Source: Skeletonema tropicum
Lineage: Eukaryota > Bacillariophyta > Thalassiosirophyceae > Thalassiosirales > Thalassiosiraceae
Length of the DNA: 64,000 bases
Direction of reading: 5' to 3'
NCBI GenBank assembly: GCA_037178625.1
Contig: CM074146.1
Span: 806,001 to 870,000 of the forward strand
Shown: piece after piece, positions 1 to 10,800 of the stretch
Numbering within the stretch: the first letter of the stretch is position 1
Layout: the number at the start of each line of letters is the position of its first letter
Position numbers and translations under genes: made by a program
Notes under the pieces: generated by a model
What the model saw: the letters and a program-made list of their open reading frames with translations, nothing else
What the model was told of the DNA's origin: nothing
The model's database searches: none

Positions 1-66
1 CGACGAATTTCGTTCGAACATTTTTCGTTATCTATGGTATCGTATGTCAGCGTTTGCGCCCCGCAT

Positions 67-120
67 CGTGCAGAGTCCCTCTGAAGAGGACTCCCATGTG
101 TGACAGAAGACCATAGGGTG
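67..120 (+). repeat. fragment of a foldback repeat
   Basis: This stretch closely matches the right half of the foldback repeat at 15692-15838, including the block GCAGAGTCCCTCTGAAGAGG. Only the right half is present, so it is a partial dispersed copy. The following sequence (about 125-195) is loosely similar to 3235-3305 (both carry TCTAGCGTGCG followed by GT-rich sequence and TAGCTGG/TAGCCAG). Confidence 0.6.
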
Positions 121-207
121 TGAGCTCTAGCGTGCGCGCGTGTAAGTAATGTGTACGTGTACGCAGATGTACTTACTTAGCTGGCAATTTTCAGAGGTCA
201 TCATTCA

Positions 208-965
208 ATGATAAAGTTGACTGCCGATTCAAGAGATACATTTTGTCCTTCTACATACATCATACTTATATTAAGATTACTTTCTGCTCGAAATCATCAC
301 TTACGACGGAGTCAAGTTCGTCAACAAAAAAAGAGAAGATCTTCTCTTCTGTCTTCCTCAAACCATTCAGCAAGAACCGAGAGAAATTCTGCGCAATCCA
401 ACTCTATCAATTCAACAGCGGCAACCGAGAGGAGGTATCGATCTCAATCCAGTCAACAACAACAACTGAGGTACGATCTTCAGCACTATCAAACTCAATC
501 AAGTCAGTTACAACCGATGTCTCTGACTTGTCAAGCCCATGAATCACGGACAGAACATGAATTCTCTCAAGGTGAAAGCTAGAATTCTGTGGGTAACATA
601 TCCTTTTCACTCTCTACGAAATGCTCGAACTAAGACGCAATCAATCAACTAGGCAAATTATAGCACAATAAGAATTTAATCAAATGTTCATTTATTTTGT
701 CATTACGATACAGTCTACAATTATTTCGCAATGAATCTTCTCCAGCTCAGCAAGTACTTCAAGATGTATAGTGTGGCTTTGTGCGAGACGTGTTTGAGAT
801 ACCATACACGCAGCATCACCGTGATAGTGATAGTGTCTTTCTCTTGTTCTTTGATAGCTAGCGTTGAATTAGCAATCGATGCCTCTAGATATGTCGAGGA
901 CTTTTCCTTCCAAGGGTCACGATGCATGCGCTAGCTGGCGCTAGGCCTAGGCGAGCAAAGGCCCA
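208..965. other. region without a supported gene
   Basis: Short overlapping open frames on both strands (208-582, 243-542) are Ser/Gln-rich, lack recognisable motifs and contradict each other. I see no convincing gene. The part from 660 to 960 may contain the 3' flank of the minus-strand gene that ends at 966. Confidence 0.4.
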
Positions 966-1529
966 TTATCGTGGACGACGAGCAATAGGGCGACGGAGAG
1001 CAGGAGGGTGCTGGTGCTGAGACTGCTGCTGACGTCCTAAGCTTGGAAATAGAGGCAACATCTTGGAGGACGAGTTGTTATTGTTATCGCCATTGTCGTT
1101 TCCTTCTTGTTTTTCTTTTTCTTCTTGAGAGTGAGAGGGACGTTGACGCTTCAATAGATTGATCACAGGAACCGTCGGAGGGGTGACCATCACATCAAAG
1201 GATAAGGTTGGCATAGGCATAGGAGAGCTGGAACTGTTGCGTTCCAATTGCTCGTCGGACAAGTCTCTGTCTCTGTCACCGTCGTTCCAGGTAGGTTCGG
1301 TGCTCATATTATTCTGCTCATGACGACTGCCAAGTGTACACTTGCAAGAACGACGAGGCTTGAGGAAAAAGTTATGCCTTGGAGACTCTTCTGCATCGAA
1401 GGAAGCCAGAACATCAACATCAACCTCATTGTTGTCATTTTTTGTTGGTGTACAAAGAATGAAGGGAATGTCGCCATCCTTGCTGTCGCTGTCGATCTTC
1501 GTCTTGTCTCCTAGACTATTGTTGCTCAT
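966..1529 (-). CDS. hypothetical low-complexity polar protein
   Basis: An unrecognised minus-strand open frame. From the ATG at 1529 it encodes about 187 residues (MSNNSLGDK...), acidic in the first half, with a Cys/Arg-rich patch (RRSCKCTLGS) and Asn/Ser/Gln runs near the C-terminus, ending RRPIARRPR. The frame is open upstream to 1652, giving a 228-aa version, but those 41 residues are His/Leu-rich and look untranslated, so I prefer the internal start. No signal peptide, membrane segment or domain is visible. The balance of charged and polar residues and the lack of a better frame favour real coding, but there is no family support. Confidence 0.45.
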   Translation of the reverse strand: MSNNSLGDKTKIDSDSKDGDIPFILCTPTKNDNNEVDVDVLASFDAEESPRHNFFLKPRRSCKCTLGSRHEQNNMSTEPTWNDGDRDRDLSDEQLERNSSSSPMPMPTLSFDVMVTPPTVPVINLLKRQRPSHSQEEKEKQEGNDNGDNNNNSSSKMLPLFPSLGRQQQSQHQHPPALRRPIARRPR

Positions 1530-1796
1530 GTTGTTGGTAGGGAGATCGGGTGCTCTCTGTAACAGATGGAAGTTTTTTATGGGTGTCAGTGGATGTAGTC
1601 TGTGGAGTGTGTTATTAGCGTGGTGGTACAATACTGCATAAGTACGGAACAAAGATACAAAGGTGGCAGCTGTCGGTGGGTGTCATCTCTTTGAAAACTC
1701 CGAGTTCAGTTGAACACTCCGAGTTCAACTATGTGGACAAGAGTTTAACCGAGCAGATGGTTTTGAACCCGCTTGAATTTGCTAAAAGGTAAATGT

Positions 1797-2690
1797 TATT
1801 TTGGCTACTAAAATTGTTACATAGATGGTTTTCGTTCCCACTCCTAGCCGCGTTCGAGATTAGGTAGGCGGCTGTTATGCCATTCTTTTGTAAATCGGTA
1901 CCCTTATCTACAGGAACCTAGTTCGCTCTTATCGGCCACACTTTTGTGAAATCAATGTTGCTGTTCCGCGACTTCATCATCGTCTTCGATTATTGTTTTA
2001 CGCATTGCATGGTGGCTTTTAGCGTGGCTTGCACAACTAAAGTAAATACTAAGTTCCCACGTGAATTTTTAATAAATCGTTCGAGGACTTATTTGGGTAC
2101 CTGTTATTTTGGCTATTTAGACTGTTCGAGCATGGACAAGATGGGTGTCCTTTCTATTTCCCGCCAAAACGATTTGTTAGCGTTTTGTACGGAGGCTCGA
2201 TTTTGCCTCGAAAAGAGCTCATGGTGCACTGCTAGATTAAATTGATGTCGGCGTTATCGAATGGGCCAAAGGGATGAATTCGTCTCTCATGGTTATGTAG
2301 AGGCGGAAACCGTCGGGTTTCGGTGAATTCGAGCGATAAGGGCGACATCTATTGCGTCGAAAGGCAGTCAATTGGAGTCAATTGTCATTCGTTCGAATCG
2401 AAGAAGCAACCTTTCGCTCAGCAATTTTTAAATGAGGAACCAGGACCTATTTGGCGGAAAAAAACGAAAGGACACCCATCTTGTCCATGGTTCGAGCAAT
2501 ATTTTAGATCATGTTACTCCTAAGATGGTTTTCGTTCCCACTTCTCTAGAGCCGCGTTCGTACAGGAATTTGCTTGGCTGGCATGTATGTAGTAAGTGAA
2601 ATCAATATTGCTGTTCCGCGACTTCATCATCATCTTCTATTATTGTATGCGTAAATAACATTGCATGCAGCTATGGGTGGTGACGCTAGT
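1797..2690. repeat. direct duplication, second copy interrupted
   Basis: Two diverged copies of one sequence lie in direct orientation. Copy 1 is about 1797-2020 and copy 2 about 2104-2120 plus 2500-2690. Shared blocks are GTTATTTTGGCTA, GATGGTTTTCGTTCCCAC, GCCGCGTTCG and TGCTGTTCCGCGACTTCATC. Copy 2 is split by the inverted-repeat element at about 2118-2505, so copy 1 serves as the uninterrupted reference. Confidence 0.6.
2118..2505. mobile_element. small inverted-repeat (MITE-like) element
   Basis: Left arm 2124-2168 and right arm 2450-2498 are near-perfect reverse complements (shared core GACAAGATGGGTGTCCTTTC), separated by about 280 bp with no convincing coding capacity. It sits inside one copy of a duplicated sequence whose other copy (1797-2020) lacks it. 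This is what a non-autonomous terminal-inverted-repeat transposon looks like. I could not define a clean target-site duplication, so exact ends and superfamily are unknown. Confidence 0.55.
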
Positions 2691-3513
2691 TAAATCTACT
2701 AACAAAACGAATTTTGGAAAATCGCCTTGATACTTCTCAGACAGCTTCAGCATACCCCTGGGACCAATGAACCGCAAAGGGAGCAATTCTAGCACCTCTA
2801 CTTACCGAGTAATCAAGATATTCACTTCACTAACAAACCCCTAGTTAAATGAGCCATTTATGCCTAAATTGGTCTCTGTAGTGATCAAATCGTCAAATTT
2901 CCGCCCCAACTCGCAGTCATTGGTCTATTGGGGTCATATCGTGCCATTCGTATCGTTGGTTTCATCATTGTCGCCGATGGTGGTGGTCGTAGGGGGTCGG
3001 ATGGGTCTTCTCTTCCAGGGGCCAAAATCGGCTAAGTGGATTTGGCGCGCCAGCTCTTTCACCCTCCATCACAAAGAAAAAATACATCATCAAAATCCAC
3101 CATGTTCGGTGTGTAGTTTCACCATGTTCCATATTTCCCCACAAGCCGAGTGATGGCTCCATGAACAGCCCATGATCTATCCAAGCTTCGACAAAGCTTA
3201 GAGTTATTGCGGAAATCTGACGAGCTCTATCGTATCTAGCGTGCGTGCGTCTGTATGTAACGTTTCTGTACGTGGGCTGTACATGGGTAGGAATCAGCTA
3301 GCCAGATTTTTTGTACATAGAGGGTTCGGTGTTCGGTTCCCCACCAAAGAGGCCTCATTCTCGCTTTTTGGTTAGTTCAAACTTTGGATAATGTGAGAAT
3401 AGACTGAGGCAAATACAAAAACTGTGGGGTGAAATTTGTGTTGAGCATAATTTTAACACCTTTCTCTACCACACTCTATAGTTTATATAATTATATCCCT
3501 TAGGATATTTTGT
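2691..3513. other. region without a supported gene
   Basis: Only short open frames on both strands (2860-3153 plus, 2965-3162 minus) with no recognisable motif. About 3235-3305 is loosely similar to 125-195. AT-rich sequence from 3400 to 3500 may belong to the upstream region of the gene at 3780. Confidence 0.4.
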
Positions 3514-3591
3514 TTGCCGAGTCTTAATTGGGTTGGCGTTAGGGGGGCTTGCGCTCTTCGACTCCAAGAAGGTAGCAGCTGTTCGGCCCCT

Positions 3592-3708
3592 CAAATTGAA
3601 ATATCCTGGATATTTTTTTTTCACTGTAGATTAAGTATTGTATTTTGTACTTCTGCCTGTCAAATCGAAAGATCCTGGATTCTTATTTTTCACTGCATTC
3701 TGCCTGTG
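3592..3708. repeat. diverged tandem duplication
   Basis: Two adjacent diverged copies of roughly 55-65 bp. Each contains AAAT(T/C)GAAA(T/G)ATCCTGGAT, then a T-run with TTTTTCACTG, and ends in TTCTGCCTG. They lie just upstream of the open frame at 3780. Confidence 0.5.
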
Positions 3709-3779
3709 TTGCTCCAGACCAATCATGATATTGTGTTATGCACTAAAATGCTTGCTCGGCTCATAATTTTTACTTCGAC

Positions 3780-4484
3780 ATGGATGTTCTCGGCATGGAT
3801 TTGATGTTCCCAAAGGAAGAACAGCAAGGAGCGAGTCAAGCTGCTGTTCCTCTGCACCAGTCATCTCATCGAAATGAGGTTCAGAACAATGTTGTGACTA
3901 CTACCTTGCCTGTTGGACTATCCTTAGCTTCCAGAGAAGGATATGGTGAGATGCCTTCTGCTTTATTGTCGGCAGGTGGTGTCTCTCACTCTCCAGCTGG
4001 GATGTACTTCTCCTCTCTAGCTGGCGATCCTGTGCCGTCGGATTTTGCACCCTCAGCGGTAGCTGGGCCGGTTGATTTAGTGAGGAGCGGGGACATTCAC
4101 ATCTTGGGAACGGGAACGACTGGCTCAGCTGTTAGCGACACTTCACTACCTGACTCATGTTGGGATGGATTAGAACAGTTTTGCCAGTTTCTTGTTTCTG
4201 ATAGTTCATGGGTGTTGAATTCTGGAGATAGTTATGATGTAAGAGGTGAAGATAGTATACCTAGCTTCATCACTCTTCCGCGCACAGAAGAGGTCATTTG
4301 GCATCAAGGAGCAGGTTACATTTTTGATGAGCAACCGTCGGTTGCAACTTTTTCTTATGCTGGTGGCGTTTACAGAGGGAAAGTGAATGAGAATGAAGAG
4401 AATTTCGTGCAGCAAGAACAGAAGCACGAAAGCCGGGAGAAGCTTGCCCTGCCGCCGCACGCCAATATATTTGACGGGTGCTGA
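3780..4484 (+). CDS. hypothetical protein, 234 aa
   Basis: An unrecognised open frame starting at the ATG after a T-rich leader, with an in-frame second Met six codons on. The N-terminal half is Ser/Ala/Pro/Gly-rich and looks disordered. The C-terminal half contains several aromatic residues (DSCWDGLEQFCQFL, EVIWHQGAGYIFDE) and ends in a charged stretch. No signal peptide or membrane helix is visible and no domain is recognised. The amino-acid composition looks like coding sequence. It could be a lone exon or a remnant of a larger gene; the flanks hold no obvious partner exon. Confidence 0.45.
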   Translation: MDVLGMDLMFPKEEQQGASQAAVPLHQSSHRNEVQNNVVTTTLPVGLSLASREGYGEMPSALLSAGGVSHSPAGMYFSSLAGDPVPSDFAPSAVAGPVDLVRSGDIHILGTGTTGSAVSDTSLPDSCWDGLEQFCQFLVSDSSWVLNSGDSYDVRGEDSIPSFITLPRTEEVIWHQGAGYIFDEQPSVATFSYAGGVYRGKVNENEENFVQQEQKHESREKLALPPHANIFDGC

Positions 4485-4876
4485 CGCTATTTCACTTGAT
4501 ATCAGTCGTCGTGGTCGTAATGCCGCTTCAAGTACGGACATCTTGTATATTTCGTAAAAATCACCGATCTTTGATGGGGCAACGTATCATGTTCCTAACG
4601 TTCCCATAGACCGATTGATGGCCCATTGGATAGCTCAAAAACTATATAATCGAGGATCACTGTCATATTTTGGGCATTAATCGACCGTCATAGTCGGAAA
4701 GCCGGTGATACGTGGAGATGAAATTATTGATCTGGGAATGATATTATTACTCTATGAAATACAATACATGGCTTGATTGGTAGTAGATGAGGAGAAGATA
4801 CTACAGCAACTCAAACACATCAATACTATGCATTACATCTAAAACTACATCTTCAAAATCAACACTTGCATGAGGT
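4485..4876. other. intergenic, nothing recognised
   Basis: No open frame or repeat of note. This is presumably the shared 3' flank of the convergent frames ending at 4484 and 4877. Confidence 0.4.
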
Positions 4877-5706
4877 CTAGTCATCATCCTCTTCATCATC
4901 ACTGCAATACATGAAGTCACCCTCGCGATACGACGTCGTCTTCACTGTATAATCAAGACGTTCAAAATTTCTTCCGTATTGCTGTTCAGTCTCTTTATTG
5001 GCAAATTCTTTCATTAAAGTGTGCATGGCTTGCATCTTGCTGGCTTGTTCCGTAGCTACCATCTCCAAATGCTCAGACTCATCGTCTTTGATAAACTCAA
5101 GCAAATAATCTTCAGTTGAACTGTCTTTAAGCTCTTCTGCTCGACTTGGGGTACTGATGTCATCCTCAATCTTCTTCTCGGCAATCTGCTGGACATGGCG
5201 GAGTAACAAAAACACATTATCTGCTTTTGTAGTGCCTGTATCCAACAAAGCCTTCTTGGTCTTATCCTTTATGTCGGGACAGAGTGCATAGAGTACACGG
5301 CATCTTCATGAACAACATCTGGAGACGGAGTGCCACCCATGCAAGGAACATGTTGATGTCCCCTATATTTAGTGGCATGGAAGTTTAGTGCGTTTGGTGA
5401 TGAGTCGAGGAGATCAATCTTCGTCTTGTCGTAGGGTGAGGGATTTGATACGAATGCATCGGCTTTCCTAGATCCGCTTCCACCATTTTTGAGACAATTC
5501 ACAAACTCCCACATGAATGCTGCTCCAGATGTATCATCTGCGTCGGCAATATTGAGCATTTTTGACACTGTCTCCTGGTGGATGTGCCATTTCGACAATG
5601 AAGAAGAATTATTCTCATCCACTTGCGAGTTGATCTGTGCAATCGCGCGCAGTGTTTCATTGAAGCTGACCATTATGGATGCCCTGCCGATGGCAATCGA
5701 TGACAA
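4877..5706 (-). pseudogene. hypothetical gene split by a frameshift
   Basis: Two minus-strand frames, 5706-5269 (145 aa) and 5248-4877 (123 aa), read as one protein if a frame change occurs near 5255-5275: the second frame is already open upstream of its first Met, through the segment encoding DIKDKTKKALLDTGTT. The N-terminal part (MSSIAIGRASIMVSF...) and the C-terminal part, which ends in an acidic run (CSDDEEDDD), look like ordinary soluble coding sequence. No good GT-AG pair explains the change, so a one-base indel is likelier than an intron. The family is not recognised; it could be the gag-like part of a decayed element or a degenerate host gene. Confidence 0.4.
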
Positions 5707-6091
5707 TTATGGATCAGAGGAGGCGTACAATGTAGATTTTATCATGGAATAGCGTTACAGCAACGTCGATGAGGAAATATGAAGCCGATGTGCGATTAAT
5801 AATTGTGCGGCAATGATGGGACGACTTAGACCATTATTATGAGCGAGACTACGAATGCTCCGACGTCGCCACCTTACAATATCTGTCTATTGGGTTGTTG
5901 TGAAGGGTATAGCAAGTTGAACGGAGTGATTTGGCCGATTGGTTGCTGAGAACGACCGTTCCCAATGCCATCGGCATGATGGAGGCCGAATTGTGTCATT
6001 TGCTAGATGAACGCTAGTTAAAAATGACCAAAAAAATTCAAATCGCACGAATCATACCATCGAGCGAAATCGATGGTTCTCGGTCGCTCGT

Positions 6092-6176
6092 GCCTTCCCA
6101 GCTTGGGCAAACCCCACCATCGACATCTACATTCACTGCTCTATCTCGTAGTGGGGTTTGCCCAAGCTGGGAAGGC
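6092..6176. repeat. perfect 26-bp inverted repeat (hairpin)
   Basis: 6092-6117 and 6151-6176 are exact reverse complements (core GCCCAAGCTGGGAAGGC on the right arm) separated by a 33-base loop. The arms are GC-rich in an AT-leaning flank. It could be a tiny foldback element or a small-RNA hairpin precursor; the sequence alone does not decide. Confidence 0.75.
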
Positions 6177-6351
6177 GTGTCGAATAAGAGAGCACACACC
6201 CAAGTCAAGCAAACGCTCGACTTTGGACGATTGTAACTCGACTCATAGTCGACCAAATAACAAAAGCAACACATCATTCGAATAGTAGAGGAGTAGAGCT
6301 TTCTAATGATAGTCTTACTTTTGTTATGGAGTCAATATTCGACTACACTAT

Positions 6352-7785
6352 CTAACTTATAAATTTTCGATCAAAAATACCAGTACTTAGGCGCGCTACT
6401 AGCGTCACCACCCATAGCAGCGCGTTTCTCCGCCGCTTTACAATGCAGCTTTGTAGGCATTGTAGCTGAGACGCAGATAAGTGTGAGTTTGGAATGTAAG
6501 CCAATCTGTTGGGATCGATCCCTGTCCCTGCAAATTCAATGTGCGCAGGAAGTCCATCAATAATATCGTACTTGTCCGATTCTCCATGTCCAAGAAGATA
6601 CTCTTCGACAAGATGTTGTAAGTAGGGATCCGTATCATTCTCTTCCATTTCCATCCAATCGCTGAGATCCTCTACTGCTGCTCGAAGGCTCGCCAGGCGA
6701 CCTGGATCGCTACATCTTGTGATGTGTGAGGTACTTTCGTCGGGGCGGCCACAGCTGGGGTAGATTTTCTGAACTGAGCCATCCATCTTAGAAGTTGCCT
6801 GTTGGTACCGCAAAAGTGTGACACATGTTTCGCTGTCCAACTGGTGAACATGCGGGGAAATTTCTTCACTGCTTTATCCATTCCTTCCCAGAATATCAAA
6901 TCGAAGTGTTGTGAAGAAACTATACCGCGAGTGTCGGAAGAGATGATTAGCCGAGTTGTATCCGTGCTAGTCATAATTGCATCGATCGGGGAACCACTAA
7001 TCTTTCCAAAACCAGTATGAACTCGAACATGCTCAAATGGAAAAGGTGATGTAATGAGAGTGTTAGCTTCCAAGGCAGCAATAAGGCCTGTCCATCTCGA
7101 TATTCCAATTCTCTTGACGTGTGTATGTAGAGGCATGACGATAGTCATCTACGTTCCACCTTCTCAAAGGAAATGGTGAACGGAATTGCGCGGAGACGGA
7201 GATATCGCTTGAAAAGAGAGAGAACATCGGCCTGAGATTGACTTTCCACGAGGTAAGAATGTGGTTTGTTGCCGTGATGAATGACACCAGAGTTGTCGAA
7301 CCAAAGTTTCACAGGAGATACTACTTCGCTATTGGCCGGAAGTAATGTAGAGGCAGCCCTAAGGAGTAGAGCTAATGCCATTCCCCCAAAGATTTCTCCT
7401 CGATAGTTTCCAGCAAATGGAGATTCCTCTACCCACGTTCCAAACAACATCCGTTTAGAATTATTGCACATCAACTTAAAGGCAGCTGAGAACACATCCG
7501 TGCTAATATCTTTCATGAATGAACCGTTGGCGGCACCTTCCACGGTGCCTTGTATGATCCCCTCTAACAGCCATGAACCATCACCGTCTCTAGCTCTAGT
7601 TGCAGATCATCCCATAACCTATTGTTTCCCCACGTTGAAGCACCTCTGAGATGGAGTGATAGGAGGTGTTGGAAGGTATATGTAGAAGAAAGAATGCAGA
7701 CTGTATTCTCGTCGATGATTAGCACGTCATCGCGTGAGTAAGATTTAAGAGAAGATTTTACTTGAGGTAACCGTCCAAGTGCCAA
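6352..7785 (-). pseudogene. decayed retroelement pol: RNase H-like and C-terminal region
   Basis: Four minus-strand frames (7785-7564, 7543-7145, 7148-6672, 6840-6352) overlap in a staggered way and read as consecutive parts of one polypeptide broken by frameshifts. The 7543-7145 part has the look of a retroelement RNase H domain: NGSFMKDIS at the first acidic strand, NYRGEIFGG with the conserved Glu, and LWFDNSGVIHHG with the next Asp. The last part contains a Cys/His cluster (CGRPDESTSHITRC) typical of the tail after RNase H in diatom retroelement proteins. Reverse transcriptase motifs are not present in the window, so the copy is 5'-incomplete. Its 5' edge meets the start of the segmental duplication at about 7752. 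Confidence 0.6.
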
Positions 7786-8880
7786 GTTGGACGGTGTCTA
7801 AAATATGTAGGGATTTGGGGGGCTCAGTTTGGCATTGCCCCGATAATTTGACATCTATTTGTGGTGAACTCCTTCTAAACACCAGGATAATTTTGAGCCA
7901 AATTCACCCTTTTTTTAGAGGGCATTTAGACTCTGTACCCCCCCAAAATTACCAGGCTAGAGAGGCCGAGTCCTCAATCCAATCCGACTGCGACCGACGA
8001 CCGACCGACAACCAAAACCTTCACCAATTTTGTTCTTCATGTTCTTGAGTACAATAAAAGTACTGATCGGTCTCTTTGATGGATGATAAAGAATATTGCA
8101 GACACCCACGCTACATAATATTTCACTGTAATCGAAGTCGAAGTAAATCGAAGCATTTATAAGAAGGACTTGGTGTCAAAGACATGGTGGTGTCCTGGCC
8201 AAGACCAAGACGAAGGAGAGCGGCTTCTCAAATGTCAGCTGAGGCTGAAGCCGCCGTCAGCAACACCATGTCATCAATGATTCTGCAACTGCAAGCGTCC
8301 AAGTCGGCCACTGTCGAATCTGACGGCAATGAGGATGCTGCTGCGTTGGGTGATAGGGAGGTCACTCTTCGTGGACTCGCTACTCATAATACCGACACAT
8401 CAAATACTGATATTGATATTGTGCTGACGCGAACGAAGGATGTCGACGTCATGTTGAGGCAAGATACTGGATGTATTGAGATGGTGGTGCTTCCCAAGTT
8501 CAGTAGAGGAAGTGGCGCTGAAAAGAAGACCGCATTCAAACTGGGACGTCGGTTTAGCACTATGATGCGAGGGAAGCATCATCTCACTACTTCCAAAGAC
8601 TCTGAACGTGACGTCGATAGCCTCCAAGAAAAGAGCTGTTCCAACTCAACCTCATTCTCTGAGGAATCTCTCGAAGGCGACATTGAATCATCTGCTGCAA
8701 TCCAAACATCGACTCTACGATGTTTACGATATTGCCTAGTCTGTACGGCATGCGGATTATGGTATTGCCGAGACTGTATGGCATCTGAAGATGCAGCGTC
8801 ACCAACAGCAACGACAACGACATTGAAGACGAAGAATGGCCAAATTTTGTGGATGAAATTCTTTCTCCATGTGGATGTGG
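7752..8880. repeat. segmental duplication, copy 1
   Basis: This sequence recurs in direct orientation at about 9350-10800. Near-identity begins with GAAGATTTTACTTGAGG, continues through a 24-bp palindrome (CCGTCCAA, 8-base loop, TTGGACGG at 7771-7794 and 9374-9397), the shared upstream region, and the first part of a gene. It stops abruptly after GGATGAAATTCTTTCT. Small indels separate the copies. Confidence 0.85.
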
Positions 8881-8894
8881 GGACAAAATATTGA
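8184..8894 (+). pseudogene. truncated, frameshifted copy of the gene at 9814
   Basis: The first 200 or so codons match the N-terminus of the 1405-aa protein encoded at 9814, including MVVSWPRPRRRRAASQ and the Cys-rich segment CLVCTACGLWYCRDC. Near 8799 one A is missing compared with the long copy (TCACCAAC against TCAACCAAC), which throws the frame into a short unrelated tail. About 60 bp later the similarity ends altogether. It also lacks the internal duplication seen in the long copy. The 5' region is duplicated too, so transcription is possible, but the product would be a truncated 236-aa protein. Most likely a partial-duplication pseudogene. Confidence 0.7.
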
Positions 8895-9349
8895 GGCTTT
8901 TTTGATGAGTTTCACAACTCTTCGATCATGACAGATCATGCCCATACGACGTACTAATAGAGGCAATGAAACACTGGTAGGGACCAAATATCGACCCAAG
9001 CATTTGAGGCGAAGGTATTAGCTAAGTTTTGATGTGCCAACACTAACTGTAACACCGCTGGAACCCACTAAACTAATGTCCTCAAAAGTGTGATTTTGTC
9101 CCCATTTTGGTCCCCATTTTACCCGTACGACAGTTTGTCCATCTCGAATTATGACTTTTGATGGGGTTGAAAATGAATTACCGTCGTACATAGTTTCTTC
9201 ACAGTCCGCAGTAGGTTTGGCGTTGTTGACAGGTGCCGTAGGGGGTGATTGCTGCTAACTTCGTGCATATTACCACTAGGATTTAGAACATACACTACTT
9301 ACTTTCATACGTCCTACGTATGAATTAGTACAAAAATAAGCGATGCCGC
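8895..9349. other. spacer between duplicated segments
   Basis: No open frame of note. It contains a short local repeat (CCCCATTTTGGTCCCCATTTT near 9102) and otherwise unique sequence between the two duplication copies. Confidence 0.4.
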
Positions 9350-10800
9350 GAAGATTTTACTTGAGGCTTCATTCCGTCCAAGTGCCAAGTTGGACGGTGT
9401 CTAAAATATGTAGGGATTTGGGGGGCTCAGTTTGGCATTGCCCCGATAATTTGACATCTATTTGTGGTGAACTCCTTCTAAACAGGATAATTTTGAGCCA
9501 AATTCACCCTTTTTAGAGGGCATTAGACTCTTTTCCCCCCAAATATTACGGGAGTCCAGTCCCTCAATCCGAATCCGACTGGCGACCGACGACCGACCGA
9601 CAACCAAAACCTTCATCACCAATTTCGTTCTTCATCTTCTTGGGTACAGTAATAACCTAACGCCCCACACCGGTCTAAAATACGTACTGATCGGTCTCTT
9701 TGATGGATGATAAAGAATATTGCAGACACCCACGCTACATAATATTTCACTGTAAACGAAGTCGAAGTCGAAGTAAATCGAAGCATTTATAAGAAGGACT
9801 TGGTGTCAAAGACATGGTGGTGTCCTGGCCAAGACCAAGACGAAGGAGAGCGGCTTCTCAAATGTCAGCTGAGGCTGAAGCCGCCGTCAGCAACACCATG
9901 TCATCGATGATTCTGCAACTGCAAGCGTCCGAGTCCGCCACTGTCGAATTCGAATCAGAATCAGACGGCAATGAGGATGCTGCTGCGTTGGGTGATAGGG
10001 AGGTCACTCTTCGTGGACTCGCTTCTCATAATACCGACACATCAAATACTGATATTGTGCTGACGCGAACGAAGGATGTCGTCGTCATGGTGAGGCAAGA
10101 TACTGGATGTATTGAGATGGTGGTGCTTCCCAAGTTCAGTAGAGGAAGTGGCGCTGAAAAGAAGACCGCATTCAAACTGGGACGTCGGTTTCGCACTATG
10201 ATGCGAGGGAAGCATCATCTCACTACTTCCAAAGACTCTGAACGTGACGTCGATAGCCTCCAAGAAAAGAGCTGTTCCAACTCAACCTCATTCTCTGAGG
10301 AATTGGGTGATGGGGAGGTCACTCTTCGTGGACTCGCTACTCATAATACCGACACATCAAATTCAAATACTGATATTGTGCTGACGCGAACGAAGGATGT
10401 CGTCATAGTGAGGCAAGATACTGAGTTCAGCAGAGGAAGTGGCGCTGAAAAGAAGACCGCATTCAAACTTGGACGTCAGATTAGCACTATGATGCGAGGG
10501 AAGCATCATCTCACTACTTCCAAAGACTCTGAACGTGACGTCGATGGGCTCCAAGAAAAGAGCTGTTCCAACTCAACCTCATTCTCTGAGGAATCTCTCG
10601 AAGGCGACATTGAATCATCTGCTGCAATCCAAACATCGACTCTACGATGTTTACGATATTGCCTAGTCTGTACGGCATGCGGATTATGGTATTGCCAAGA
10701 CTGTATGGCATCTGAAGATGCAGCGTCAACCAACAGCAACGACAACGACAGTGAAGACGAAGAAGACGAAGAATTGCCAAATTTTGTGGATGAAATTCTT
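9350..10800. repeat. segmental duplication, copy 2
   Basis: Direct copy of 7752-8880, carrying the upstream region and 5' third of the gene at 9814. It is longer than copy 1 because of an internal tandem duplication of about 300 bp within the coding region (9985-10300 and 10303-10600). Confidence 0.85.

Noticed and set aside
208..610. Overlapping short frames in the first 600 bp
   Set aside because: Ser/Gln-rich in one phase and unrelated in others, no start context or motif favouring any of them.
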